DNA from: Marivita sp.
GTDB taxonomy: Bacteria; Pseudomonadota; Alphaproteobacteria; Rhodobacterales; Rhodobacteraceae
DNA length: 64,000 bases
Direction of reading: 5' to 3'
Assembly: GCF_020055675.1 (NCBI RefSeq)
Contig: NZ_JAIPUS010000005.1
Location: forward strand, 1 to 64,000
In this document: positions 25,716 through 36,233 of the stretch, one piece after another
How the letters are laid out: each line of letters opens with the position of its first letter
Numbering within the stretch: the stretch's first letter is position 1
Made by a program: the position numbers and the translations under genes
Notes under the pieces: model-generated
Told to the model about the DNA's origin: nothing
Databases searched by the model: none
Seen by the model: only the letters and a program-made list of their open reading frames with translations

Positions 25716-26110
25716 ATGCCCTCTTCCCTTGGCCAGACCATTCAGGCCTTTAGTTTACACCTGAACCAATTCCATGGAACAATTGGTCTGTTCGTTTCAA
25801 CGCGGATTTACCATGCAGGGTCCCCTTAAGGCAGGCGTCCCCGGGCATAGCGTCCATGCATCCGGCGCATATCGTTATAATTCAACATTAAACAAAATAT
25901 CCTCCCATAAACATCACAGCTCACAGTACGCATTGCGTGTCACGGCCTGCAGGCCTTGACACCAAAGCTCCTTTTTGCACCGCACAGCGTATCGCTTGTG
26001 CGATTCATCCCTTTCCGACCCATAGTAAGCGACACAGACCCAGTGTCCTGCAAGCCCCCATTGCCGAAAACCGCGCCAATGAAGCGACCCGCGTGAGAGG
26101 CGTGTCAGGA
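25716..26110. other. Intergenic region upstream of aceE
   Basis: About 395 bases that hold the aceE promoter region and the spacer to xth on the same strand. The stretch at about 25860-25930 is unusually A/T-rich for this DNA and looks promoter-like. An inverted repeat lies at 25766-25788. No gene with a recognisable family was found. Confidence 0.45.
25766..25788. promoter_or_regulatory. Inverted repeat upstream of aceE (candidate operator)
   Basis: ACCAATT (25766-25772) and AATTGGT (25782-25788) form perfect 7-base arms around a 9-base spacer that itself contains the palindrome CCATGG. The site begins 51 bases before the aceE start codon. It recalls TTGG/CCAA-type GntR-family operators such as the PdhR box, but the spacing differs. 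Confidence 0.4.
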
Positions 26111-26899
26111 TTACAGATCAAAACTGGCAAAGACCGGCGCATGATCACTTGGCTTTTCCCAGCCGCGCACATTGCGCAGAACCCGGCTGGAATGGCCCGC
26201 ATTGGAGATATCCGACGTCGCCCAGACATGGTCCAGCCGCCGCCCCTTGTCCGCAGCATCCCAATCCTTGGCGCGGTAGCTCCACCAGGAGTAAAGCTGT
26301 CCTTCGGGGATATCCTGTCGGGTGATGTCCACCCAGGCACCGGCCTCCTGCGTGTCTGCAAGATGCGCCACCTCGATGGGCGTGTGGCTCACCACCTTGA
26401 GTAATTTCTTGTGGGACCACACGTCGTCCTCGCGCGGGGCAATGTTCAAATCTCCGACGAGGATCGATTTTTCGGGCCGCGCGGTCCGGAACCAGTCGCG
26501 CATATCGGTCAGGTAATCGAGCTTCTGGCCAAACTTCTCGTTCACCGTGCGGTCAGCGACATCGCCGCCCGCCGGAACGTAGAAATTGTGAATCGTTACA
26601 CCATTTTCCAGTTGCCCGGCCACGTGGCGTGCATGGCCAAGGCTTGCAAAGTCCTGATCGCCCACGTCCGCGATCGGCAGCTTGGACAGGATCGCGACAC
26701 CATTGTATCCTTTTTGCCCCCGCGCAACAATGTGGCCATAGCCAAGCGCGCGGAACTGATCCATCGGGATCTTGTCGACCGGGCTTTTGCACTCCTGCAA
26801 GCACAGCACATCCGGTGCCTCTTCGGTCAAGAGCCGCGCAACAAGCCCTTCGCGCAATCGCACCGAATTGATGTTCCAGGTGGCAAGGGTGAAGGGCAT
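26111..26899 (-). CDS. xthA: Exodeoxyribonuclease III
   Basis: A 262-residue cytoplasmic AP endonuclease/3'-exonuclease of the base-excision repair pathway. Family motifs are the ATWNINSVRLR start (metal/phosphate site), LQECK (catalytic Glu), GDLNIAP, and SDHAPV near the end (catalytic His). The ATG at 26899 starts exactly at the conserved MPFTLATWN; the open frame runs 24 codons further upstream, but those residues are not family-like. Single gene between aceE and a LysR regulator. Confidence 0.96.
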   Translation of the reverse strand: MPFTLATWNINSVRLREGLVARLLTEEAPDVLCLQECKSPVDKIPMDQFRALGYGHIVARGQKGYNGVAILSKLPIADVGDQDFASLGHARHVAGQLENGVTIHNFYVPAGGDVADRTVNEKFGQKLDYLTDMRDWFRTARPEKSILVGDLNIAPREDDVWSHKKLLKVVSHTPIEVAHLADTQEAGAWVDITRQDIPEGQLYSWWSYRAKDWDAADKGRRLDHVWATSDISNAGHSSRVLRNVRGWEKPSDHAPVFASFDL

Positions 26900-26975
26900 C
26901 GGGCATCTCCGGCAATCTCGGCGTCGCCCGACATTGCCTGTGCCAGCCTCATGTCGCAACCCGGAAACCACGACG

Positions 26976-27008
26976 AAAAAACGCCCCGGACCTTGGCACC
27001 CGGGGCGT
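26976..27008 (-). terminator. Rho-independent terminator after the LysR regulator
   Basis: On the minus strand ACGCCCCGG and CCGGGGCGT form a nine-pair stem with a 10-base loop, followed by six T residues. It begins about 36 bases after the regulator stop codon and ends before xth. Confidence 0.85.
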
Positions 27009-27043
27009 CAGTTGTGCCTGCAGACAGACAAGGGAAGTTGTTC

Positions 27044-27949
27044 CTACCAGTCCTTCGGACCTTTCTCGGCGAATTGATGCACAAGAAAATCAATGAACGC
27101 TCGAACCTTCGGCTGTGTGAACCGGCCCGGCGGGTAGACCGCATAGATGCCCTGCGTGTCGATGGGCAGATCGGGCATGGCATCCTCGACCAGCCCCTGT
27201 TCCATCGCATCCGCATAAAGAAAGGACGGCAAATATGCGATTCCCAGACCCGCCACGCAGGCGTTGAGCAGCGACTGACCGTCATTCACCGACAGCCAGC
27301 CCGCCGTGCGCACCTGGCGCTTTTCGCCGGACGGGGCCGTCACTTTCCAGACATTGCCGCTCGACTGGTTGGAATAATGCAAGAGCTTGTGTTCGTTCAG
27401 ATCATCGATCCGTCGCGGCCGGCCGTATTTCTCGAAATAGGCGGGAGAGGCGATCATTCGTTTCGTTGTCTCGGTCAGCTTGCGGGCGCGCAGGGTACTG
27501 TCCTCCAACTCACCGATCCGCACCGCCATGTCGAACCCTTCCGAGATCAACTCCACGTATCGGTTGTTCAAGACCATGTTCACCGTGATGTCCGAGAAAT
27601 CCGCGAGGAACTCGCCCAGCACCGGCGACAAATGGTTCACACCGAAATCTGTCGCAACACTGATCCGCAACAACCCCGAAGGCGCCGATTGCATGGACGT
27701 GACAAGCGCATCCGCTTCTCCCGCATCGTTGAGCACACGTCGCGCCCGGTCGTAATAGGCCAGCCCGATTTCCGTCGGGCTGACGCGCCGCGTCGTCCGG
27801 TTCAATAGTCGCGCGCCAAGACGCGCCTCAAGGCTTGAAACATGCTTGGAGACAGCAGATTTTGAAATGCCCATCTTTTTGGCCGCGTCGGTGAATCCAC
27901 CCTGGTCCACAACCGTGGCAAAGGCCTCCATTTCGGTAAGACGGTCCAT
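27044..27949 (-). CDS. LysR-family transcriptional regulator
   Basis: A 301-residue LTTR with an N-terminal winged helix-turn-helix (about 1-60; AFATVVDQGGFTDAAKKMGISKSAVSKHVSSLE in overlapping parts) and a C-terminal co-inducer-binding domain. The sequence resembles the large CrgA/AaeR-like subgroup. It is not divergent from any obvious target gene: the neighbours on both sides are on the same strand, and a strong terminator follows. The effector and regulon cannot be told from the sequence. Confidence 0.92.
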   Translation of the reverse strand: MDRLTEMEAFATVVDQGGFTDAAKKMGISKSAVSKHVSSLEARLGARLLNRTTRRVSPTEIGLAYYDRARRVLNDAGEADALVTSMQSAPSGLLRISVATDFGVNHLSPVLGEFLADFSDITVNMVLNNRYVELISEGFDMAVRIGELEDSTLRARKLTETTKRMIASPAYFEKYGRPRRIDDLNEHKLLHYSNQSSGNVWKVTAPSGEKRQVRTAGWLSVNDGQSLLNACVAGLGIAYLPSFLYADAMEQGLVEDAMPDLPIDTQGIYAVYPPGRFTQPKVRAFIDFLVHQFAEKGPKDW

Positions 27950-28072
27950 ACGTATCCCTCGTGTTCATTGCCACGGGTATGGCGACCAAATCTGGCGCGA
28001 CTTTGACGAGGAGCCGACAATATCTGGGTTTTCTTGGACAGTGTCACGAAGACGGAAACAACCATCGACACG

Positions 28073-28100
28073 AAAAGCCGGGCGCATTGGCCCGGCTTTC
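28073..28100 (-). terminator. Rho-independent terminator after the DJ-1/PfpI gene
   Basis: On the minus strand GAAAGCCGGGC, a short loop, and GCCCGGCTTTT form a stem of about ten pairs with T residues at the end. It lies within 45 bases after the stop codon. Confidence 0.75.
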
Positions 28101-28117
28101 AAGGTTTTGCAATCGAG

Positions 28118-28678
28118 TCACGCAGCCTTGCGCTGGTGGGTGCCTTCCTCGATTTCCTCCACGATCTTGCCGACGAACGCCTTGAGGTCGTCCGGCTTGC
28201 GGCTGGTCACGATCCCCTGGTCGGCAACGACCTCTGCATCTTTCCAGGCCGCACCGGCGTTTGTCACATCGGTCTTGATCGAATGATAGGAGGTGGCATC
28301 GCGCCCCTTGAGGATGCCCGCTTCCAGCAGAACCCATGGCGCATGGCACACGGCGGCGAGTGTCTTGCCTTGATCGTGAAAGGCTTTCACCAGTTCCAGA
28401 ACGTCTTCATCGACGCGCAGCAGGTCGGGGTTGATCTGACCGCCGGGGATGACAAGCGCATCGTAATCATCCGCGTTTACCTCGGAGATCCTGGTATCGG
28501 CCTCGGCCTCGCGGCCCCAGTCGCTGCCTTCCCAGCCCTTGATGGACTTGCCGTCCAGAGTTGCCACATGCAGCGTGGCTCCTTTCGCCCGCAGTTGGTC
28601 GCGGGGGAATTCAAGCTCGGACTGTTCAAAGCCATGGGTCGAAATGAGTAGGATTTTCGCGTCATTGATTGCCGGCAT
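28118..28678 (-). CDS. DJ-1/PfpI family protein (type 1 glutamine amidotransferase-like)
   Basis: A 186-residue cytoplasmic protein with the nucleophile elbow around Cys111-His112 (AAVCHAPWVL) and the conserved Glu18 (HGFEQSE) that hydrogen-bonds the cysteine in this superfamily. PfpI-like members act as proteases, deglycases or glyoxalase-like stress proteins; sequence alone does not tell which. The ATG at 28678 has a GGAGGCCAATC ribosome-binding region and opens the family domain, so the longer frame to 28750 is rejected. It has its own terminator. Confidence 0.9.
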   Translation of the reverse strand: MPAINDAKILLISTHGFEQSELEFPRDQLRAKGATLHVATLDGKSIKGWEGSDWGREAEADTRISEVNADDYDALVIPGGQINPDLLRVDEDVLELVKAFHDQGKTLAAVCHAPWVLLEAGILKGRDATSYHSIKTDVTNAGAAWKDAEVVADQGIVTSRKPDDLKAFVGKIVEEIEEGTHQRKAA

Positions 28679-28765
28679 GATTGGCCTCCTGATGAGATGA
28701 ATGTCCAAGCCGGGCGTCCTGCCCCGCCATCTGTTCGGCCAACGCATCAACTGAAACGCCGTTCC

Positions 28766-30814
<2,049 letters not shown>

Positions 30815-30872
30815 TCACCTGACACGCGCGAAGTTGACGTGTCACGCCCCAACGTCACGTCACGGATTTACA

Positions 30873-32054
30873 TTACGGGCGGTCGTAGTCCGCTGCGTGT
30901 CGCCCGGCCCAAAGGCCTGTCGCGAAACAGGCGGTGAGCAGATACCCCCCGGTCGGTGCATCCCAGTCAAGCATTTCACCTGCACAGAAAGTGCCGGGAC
31001 GGTCGCGCAACATCAACGTGTCGTCAAGCGCATCGAAAGACAGACCACCGGCCGTGCTGATCGCTTCGTCCAGGGGCCGCAATCCTGCGTGCGGCAGAGG
31101 CAGCGCCTTGAGCCATTGCGCAAGCTCGCCGAATGCCACCGGCTTGCCCTTGGTCACTTCGTTCCAGAGCGCAATTTTGATCGGCGGCAGGCGCAGCGTA
31201 TTGCGCAGGATCTTCGCCATGCCTTTCCTGGCTGTATCGGGCAGTTTGGCTGTCACCTCCTCGATTGACAGGTCGGGCAGCAAATCAACCGTCAGCGTTG
31301 CCCCCTCGGTGCGCAGCGCCGCGGCCAGCGTATAAATTCCGCCCCCCTCCAGACCATTGGCCGACAGGACCGCTTCCCCGCGCGACACCAGGTCCCCCGC
31401 GCGCCATGCCACGGATTTGATCGGCTGACCGAAATGCGGAGTCATGTGTTCGGTCCAGTTGACGCGCAGCCCCACGTTCGATGGCGCAAACGGGGTCACG
31501 CCGATCCCGTGTCCCGCGAAACGCGCGGCCCATTGGCCATCCGACCCAAGCCGCGCCCAGCTTGCCCCGCCCAGCGCAAACACCGTGACGCGCGGCGTCA
31601 GCACCCGGGGGCCTTCGGGCGTGTCGAAATGGTGGGCGTTGCGGTCCCAATCCAGCCAGCGCCACCGCGTGTGACGTTCCAGCCCCAAGGCGTCCAAGCG
31701 ATCGAGCCACGCCCGCAAAAGCGGCGACGCTTTCATCGCGTGCGGGAAAAGCCGCCCGGTTGATCCGGCGAAGGTCGCCTGCCCCAGACCTTCCGTCCAG
31801 GCGCGCACCTCTTCGGGGCCGAAAGCCTTGAGGCAGGCGCGCATCGTCGGAGACAGACCTTTGCCGTATGATGCGAGGAACGGGCCAAGCGCCTGCATCC
31901 TTGTCAGGTTCAGGCCGGACTTTCCCGCCATCAAGAACTTGCGCCCGAGCGATGGCTTTGCTTCGACCAGCGTCACGGTGCGTCCTGCCGTCAAAAGCGC
32001 CTCTGCCGCCATCAGCCCCGCCGGGCCACCGCCGATCACAAGCGCGTCTGTCAT
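30873..32054 (-). CDS. BaiN/HI0933-like flavoprotein (TIGR03862 type)
   Basis: A 393-residue FAD protein with an N-terminal Rossmann signature GGGPAGLMAA (8-17), the RKFLMAGKSGLN segment typical of the HI0933/BaiN family, and the C-terminal GEMLDWDAPTGGYLL block that closes the FAD site. The physiological substrate of this branch is unknown. Its start overlaps the stop of the upstream mechanosensitive channel by four bases, so the two genes are translationally coupled; no functional reason for the pairing is evident. Confidence 0.88.
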   Translation of the reverse strand: MTDALVIGGGPAGLMAAEALLTAGRTVTLVEAKPSLGRKFLMAGKSGLNLTRMQALGPFLASYGKGLSPTMRACLKAFGPEEVRAWTEGLGQATFAGSTGRLFPHAMKASPLLRAWLDRLDALGLERHTRWRWLDWDRNAHHFDTPEGPRVLTPRVTVFALGGASWARLGSDGQWAARFAGHGIGVTPFAPSNVGLRVNWTEHMTPHFGQPIKSVAWRAGDLVSRGEAVLSANGLEGGGIYTLAAALRTEGATLTVDLLPDLSIEEVTAKLPDTARKGMAKILRNTLRLPPIKIALWNEVTKGKPVAFGELAQWLKALPLPHAGLRPLDEAISTAGGLSFDALDDTLMLRDRPGTFCAGEMLDWDAPTGGYLLTACFATGLWAGRHAADYDRP

Positions 32055-33379
32055 TCCGCTGCGGGGGCATTGCGCATTTCGATGACGCGATGCGGATAGG
32101 GGATTTCGATCTTGTGCTCCTTGAGCGCGTTCCAGATCAGGAACAGCACGTCCGAGGCATATCGGTTCTTCCCGTCATCGATGCCGTTGACCCAGAACTC
32201 GACCCCGAAGTCGATGCCGCTGTCGCCAAAACCGCGCAACTCCACGTCGGGTGGCTCGGGCGCGTCCAGCACACCGGGATGTTTCGCAACAGCCGCCGCG
32301 ATGATGTCGGGCACAAGGTTGATGTCGGTGTCATAGCTGACCGAGAAATCCACTTCGATCCGGTTGGCGCTGCCCTGGTCGGAATAGTTGATGACCCGCG
32401 TGGTGATGAAATCCTCGTTCGGAACAACGATCCAACGACCGTCAAAGGTTTCGAGGATCATCGCGCGGGCAGTTGTCTTGACGATGGTCCCCGCCTCGCC
32501 GTTGTCGAGTTCGACGAAATCCCCGACGGTCGCCTGTCCTTCGAGCAGCAGGATCACCCCCGAGATGTAGTTCGACGCGATCTTCTGCAGCCCGAACCCC
32601 AGGCCGACACCAATCGCACCGCCGAGAACAGCAAGCGAGGTTAGCGGCACGCCCATGATGTTCATCAGGAGCAGAAACGCGATACCGAAGATCAAAAGCT
32701 CCGCCGCTTTTGCAGCAAGCTGCCGTGTCGCGGGCCGCATCTCTTGCTGGCGATTGATGTAGGAGGCCGACTGGTCGTTCGACCACCGCCCGGCCCAGAA
32801 CAGGATCGCACCCGCAATCAACCCGCGCAACAGCGCCATGACCGAGAACGAGATGTTGCCCAAGGACACTGTCGTCGCGCTCAGCTTTTCGGTCAAGAGA
32901 TCCAGAAGCCCGACAGCGTGCAGCGCCATCGCCGGCAAGAGCACGTAGCGGCCCAGCAGCTTGAGGAACGGATCGGTCACGATATCGCGCACGAGAACCC
33001 GCGCGGCAAGAAACAGGAACAAGCGTTTGCCAAATGCGATCACCGTGCCGGTCTCAAACACCGACCGCACCACCTGTTCCCCGATCGCGGCCAGCGCATA
33101 GGCGATCAAAGGCATCAACAGAGGCACAACCCTAAGTGCGAACCGGCGAATCGCGGCGAGGACACTTGTGCTGCCCTCAAGCGGGGTCAGAAGCCGCGCC
33201 AGGGCCGGGCGCAGCTTGCGCGCGATGGTCAACGCCGCAAGATAGGCCACGACAAGAATCGCGAATTGCGACCAGGCCGCCGGGGACAGAAGCCAGGTCA
33301 GTGCGATCTCATAGCCTTGAAGCGCAAATCCAGCCGCCTTTTGCACGACCGGAGGCTGTGCCGACAAATCCCATTGCAT
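32051..33379 (-). CDS. MscS-family mechanosensitive ion channel
   Basis: A 442-residue inner-membrane channel with about six N-terminal transmembrane segments, then the pore helix TM3 (LGGAIGVGLGFGLQK, rich in Gly/Ala as in MscS), the NYISG turn, the beta domain (GDFVELDNGEAGTI) and the cytoplasmic C-terminal vestibule (PYPHRVI). It should release solutes during hypo-osmotic shock. The extra N-terminal membrane helices place it with the larger MscS homologues. The gene is divergent from the HNH gene and overlaps the flavoprotein gene downstream. Confidence 0.93.
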   Translation of the reverse strand: MQWDLSAQPPVVQKAAGFALQGYEIALTWLLSPAAWSQFAILVVAYLAALTIARKLRPALARLLTPLEGSTSVLAAIRRFALRVVPLLMPLIAYALAAIGEQVVRSVFETGTVIAFGKRLFLFLAARVLVRDIVTDPFLKLLGRYVLLPAMALHAVGLLDLLTEKLSATTVSLGNISFSVMALLRGLIAGAILFWAGRWSNDQSASYINRQQEMRPATRQLAAKAAELLIFGIAFLLLMNIMGVPLTSLAVLGGAIGVGLGFGLQKIASNYISGVILLLEGQATVGDFVELDNGEAGTIVKTTARAMILETFDGRWIVVPNEDFITTRVINYSDQGSANRIEVDFSVSYDTDINLVPDIIAAAVAKHPGVLDAPEPPDVELRGFGDSGIDFGVEFWVNGIDDGKNRYASDVLFLIWNALKEHKIEIPYPHRVIEMRNAPAAE

Positions 33380-33470
33380 GACCGACCCCTTGAATCATTA
33401 CCATACTGTCGCAGCTAAATGCCCTGAGCCATGCCTTTGCACAAGCCTCTCGCATCGGAGACCTGCCCCT

Positions 33471-33776
33471 GTGACAAACCCCGACCCGATCTGTCCGCTA
33501 TGTTTGCGCCCGATCCCGCAGGGTGTGCGGCAAAGCCATCACCACCTGATACCCAAGCTCAAGGGCGGCAAAGGCGGCGAGACGATCCTCGTGCATCACA
33601 TTTGCCATCAAGAGGTCCACGCCACCCTGACAGAATCGGAACTGGCCCGCGACTATAACACCCCCGGGGCGCTGCGCACGCATCCAAGACTGGCCACGTT
33701 TTTCCGTTGGGTCTCCAAACGCCCGCCGGACTTTCACAGCCGCAGCACCGGAGGTCGGCGCAAACGCAAAAGATAG
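33471..33776 (+). CDS. HNH endonuclease domain protein
   Basis: A 101-residue protein with a zinc-binding CPLC pair near the N-terminus and a compact HNH nuclease core (QSHHHLIPK and VHHICHQEVHA). The GTG at 33471 is preceded by GGAG at ten bases and gives the size usual for this family; an ATG at 33378 would overlap the start of the divergent channel gene. It is a free-standing small nuclease common in Rhodobacterales, with no mobile-element context here. The basic C-terminal tail (GGRRKRKR) may bind DNA. Confidence 0.85.
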   Translation: MTNPDPICPLCLRPIPQGVRQSHHHLIPKLKGGKGGETILVHHICHQEVHATLTESELARDYNTPGALRTHPRLATFFRWVSKRPPDFHSRSTGGRRKRKR

Positions 33777-33943
33777 GTCCATCTTGGCTCTATTGGGTCG
33801 CAGGCGCACGCTCCGGACCGGACCCGTCATGGAATGACGCGAAGCCTGGGCGTCGGCCCAAGGGAAAGCCTGACCGGGACGAGATCGGGACCGTTCGGGA
33901 CCTCTACGCGGGTTTCGATCAGGAATTCACAGGCGCGGTGGGC

Positions 33944-34270
33944 CTAGCCGACATTCATCCTGTCCAACTGCGCGCGCATCTGTTCGGCATCCTGGCGTGC
34001 GTCACGCAGACCTTCCATCGCGGCCGACAGCTCTGCTTCTGTCTGGGCTAGCTGGTTCGTCAGCTCTGCCTCGCGCTGCTGCAGGTAGGTGATCGCCTGG
34101 TCGCGGGTTTCCTCGGCCTCGTGCAGTTCCTGGCTCATCCGTTCAAGCTGATCCATGTCGGCCTGGCTGACCCGTGTGAACCGATGCACCAGCCAATTGG
34201 CGAACCACCCAAGGCAGAACGCGACAAAAAGAATGATCGCGGTTGTGATGACAAACTCAGTCCTGTTCAT
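33944..34270 (-). CDS. Membrane-anchored coiled-coil protein
   Basis: A 108-residue protein with one N-terminal transmembrane segment (about 6-27) and a long Glu/Gln-rich heptad region (about 35-105) that should form a coiled coil. The ATG at 34270 lies inside the 3' end of the OmpA-family gene (14-base overlap), which points to coupled translation. No family is recognised. The anchor plus coiled-coil design and its partner suggest an envelope role, perhaps spacing or scaffolding between the inner membrane and peptidoglycan-bound OmpA protein. Confidence 0.72.
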   Translation of the reverse strand: MNRTEFVITTAIILFVAFCLGWFANWLVHRFTRVSQADMDQLERMSQELHEAEETRDQAITYLQQREAELTNQLAQTEAELSAAMEGLRDARQDAEQMRAQLDRMNVG

Positions 34271-36173
34271 CGCTGGACCCCTCTGCGTCTTCGCCGTTCT
34301 CTGTTTCATCTGTTGACGCGGATTGTTCAACGCTTTCCAGCGTGGTTTCCGTCTCTTCGACAGGTTCGGGGCGGCGCAACTTGAATTCGATCCGCCGGTT
34401 GGCTTCGCGGCCCGCTTCGGTGTCGTTGCTGGCGATGGGCTGTTCCTCGCCATAGCCGATCACTTCATAGCTTGCGGTAAGCACCCGCCGCTGCCGCAAC
34501 GCGTTCACAACGGCCTGCGCGCGCTCCTGGCTCAATTGCTGGTTCATCGATTCGCGACCCTGGCTGTCGGTGTGCCCGGCAATGACCAGGGGGATATCCC
34601 CGCAAAGCTGCAAGAGCTCGGCAATTTCGTCCATGATGTCCCGCGTGGCAAGGTCGAGCGTCGCGGATCCCGGTTCGAAGGTGATCTTTCGATCGCCGAT
34701 TATCTCGACGATCATTGCTTCGCATTCCTCCGGCGTGGGGATGCCAAGAGCCGGGTCCAGTTTCTCCTGGTAGGTCACGGCGATTTCGAAGTCCTCGCTC
34801 TCACCCAGCTTGTCCGCCAGCAGCCCGGAGATTTCGGAGCCGGCATCCTGATTGCCCGTATTGCCGGTCACCGACAGCGCGTCTTCCGTGACAATGACCG
34901 CCCCGTTCGAGAGCTGCGAAAGCGCCTCGATCCCTGCGAGAACACGGTTCGACCAATCAGCGGGCAGGGTGTCGTCCACCCGCGCGGTCGTGCGCACGGC
35001 GGTCGATCCGAAAGCCGCGCGGGCAAAGCTGTCTGCCGTCTGCCGTGCGATCGTGCTGTTGATCCGTCCGCGCAGCTGGACATTGCCTTCGGGGCTGCGC
35101 GTGGCAGTGAACTCCGCGATCTCTTCGGGCGCGTCCGATGGCGGCTCGGGCAAGGTTGCCTCAAGCACGAACACCTCGGGCAGGTCGTTTTCCAACTCGC
35201 CGACAACGCGGTCGAACACCGCCTGTTCGGTTCCTTGCAGCGCGAAAAGTGCCACATCTGCATCCGCAAACGTGATCGTCCCGCCCCCCATTTCAGAGAT
35301 CGCTTCGATCCCCAACGCTGCCGCGTCGCTCCACTGGCTGGTGGGCGCGCCAAGTCCAAGACGGCACTGCACCTTGTCCTCCAGACCCGCGTCGGCAGCG
35401 GCGGAAAAAATCTGTGCCCGGGCGTCCTTGGTCGGGGCCGTGCAGGCATCGAACCGGGCACCTTCAGCATCGCTGATAAAGCGCAGCGTGTACGGCGAGA
35501 TCACCGGGCGCGGCGCAGTGAGTTCCAGCGCAAGGCGCACGTCATCGCCTGCGCGGCGGGCCAGATCGGCCTCGACCTTGCGGCGCGTGTCCTCGTTCGC
35601 AACCGCGCCTTTCACGGTCACGCTCCCGGCCTCGATAGAGATCTTGGAACGGTCCAGAACCTCCAGGATCGACACCGCGTAATCCAGCGCGTCGTCCCAG
35701 CCTTCGGGCACCGGGTAATCCGCCACTTCAAGGAAATCGGACAGGGGCGTATCCGGCACGGCGCGGGCGATGTCTTGCATCAGTTGTTCGCGATTGGTCG
35801 CGGTTGGCAACAGTCCGATCAGCGAGACCCCGGCGTCATTGCGCAAAAGCTCGATCGAAAACCGCGGCGGCGCAATCTTGTTGGTGTCGTAAATATCGAT
35901 CTGGTCGATGACCCGCGCCGTGTCCACCACGCGGCCCGCCGCACTCAGCGCCTGAAAGCGGGCTGCCTCGTTCGGGGCGGTGCCGATCAGAAAGACATGC
36001 AGCCCGTCGGTATCCACATCCGCCCAGATCAACGCATCACGATCCAGTTCGGTGCGCACGTCCTTGGCCGAGATTTCCTCGATTGCCCCTGCGGCAACCC
36101 ATGCCACGCCAAGGCTAAAAACCGCGGCAGCGGCAAACGCGGAGATCAGAATAAAAAGAGAAGACAGGCGCAT
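34257..36173 (-). CDS. Large OmpA-family protein with repeated BON-like regions
   Basis: A 638-residue secreted or anchored protein: N-terminal hydrophobic segment (about 5-28), several BON-like alpha/beta repeats through the first 430 residues (for example around VTVKGAVANEDTRR and VQLRGRINSTIAR), and a C-terminal OmpA peptidoglycan-binding domain (GHTDSQGRESMNQQLSQERA, Asp and Arg ligands present) followed by a very acidic tail. It should sit in the periplasm bound to peptidoglycan. It overlaps and is coupled to the small coiled-coil gene downstream. The exact function is unknown. Confidence 0.88.
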   Translation of the reverse strand: MRLSSLFILISAFAAAAVFSLGVAWVAAGAIEEISAKDVRTELDRDALIWADVDTDGLHVFLIGTAPNEAARFQALSAAGRVVDTARVIDQIDIYDTNKIAPPRFSIELLRNDAGVSLIGLLPTATNREQLMQDIARAVPDTPLSDFLEVADYPVPEGWDDALDYAVSILEVLDRSKISIEAGSVTVKGAVANEDTRRKVEADLARRAGDDVRLALELTAPRPVISPYTLRFISDAEGARFDACTAPTKDARAQIFSAAADAGLEDKVQCRLGLGAPTSQWSDAAALGIEAISEMGGGTITFADADVALFALQGTEQAVFDRVVGELENDLPEVFVLEATLPEPPSDAPEEIAEFTATRSPEGNVQLRGRINSTIARQTADSFARAAFGSTAVRTTARVDDTLPADWSNRVLAGIEALSQLSNGAVIVTEDALSVTGNTGNQDAGSEISGLLADKLGESEDFEIAVTYQEKLDPALGIPTPEECEAMIVEIIGDRKITFEPGSATLDLATRDIMDEIAELLQLCGDIPLVIAGHTDSQGRESMNQQLSQERAQAVVNALRQRRVLTASYEVIGYGEEQPIASNDTEAGREANRRIEFKLRRPEPVEETETTLESVEQSASTDETENGEDAEGSSDEQD

Positions 36174-36233
36174 CAGCGTTCCACGTCAGTCGAAGTTGTT
36201 CAAGGCGATACGCCCCAGCGCCCGCAAGTGCAA

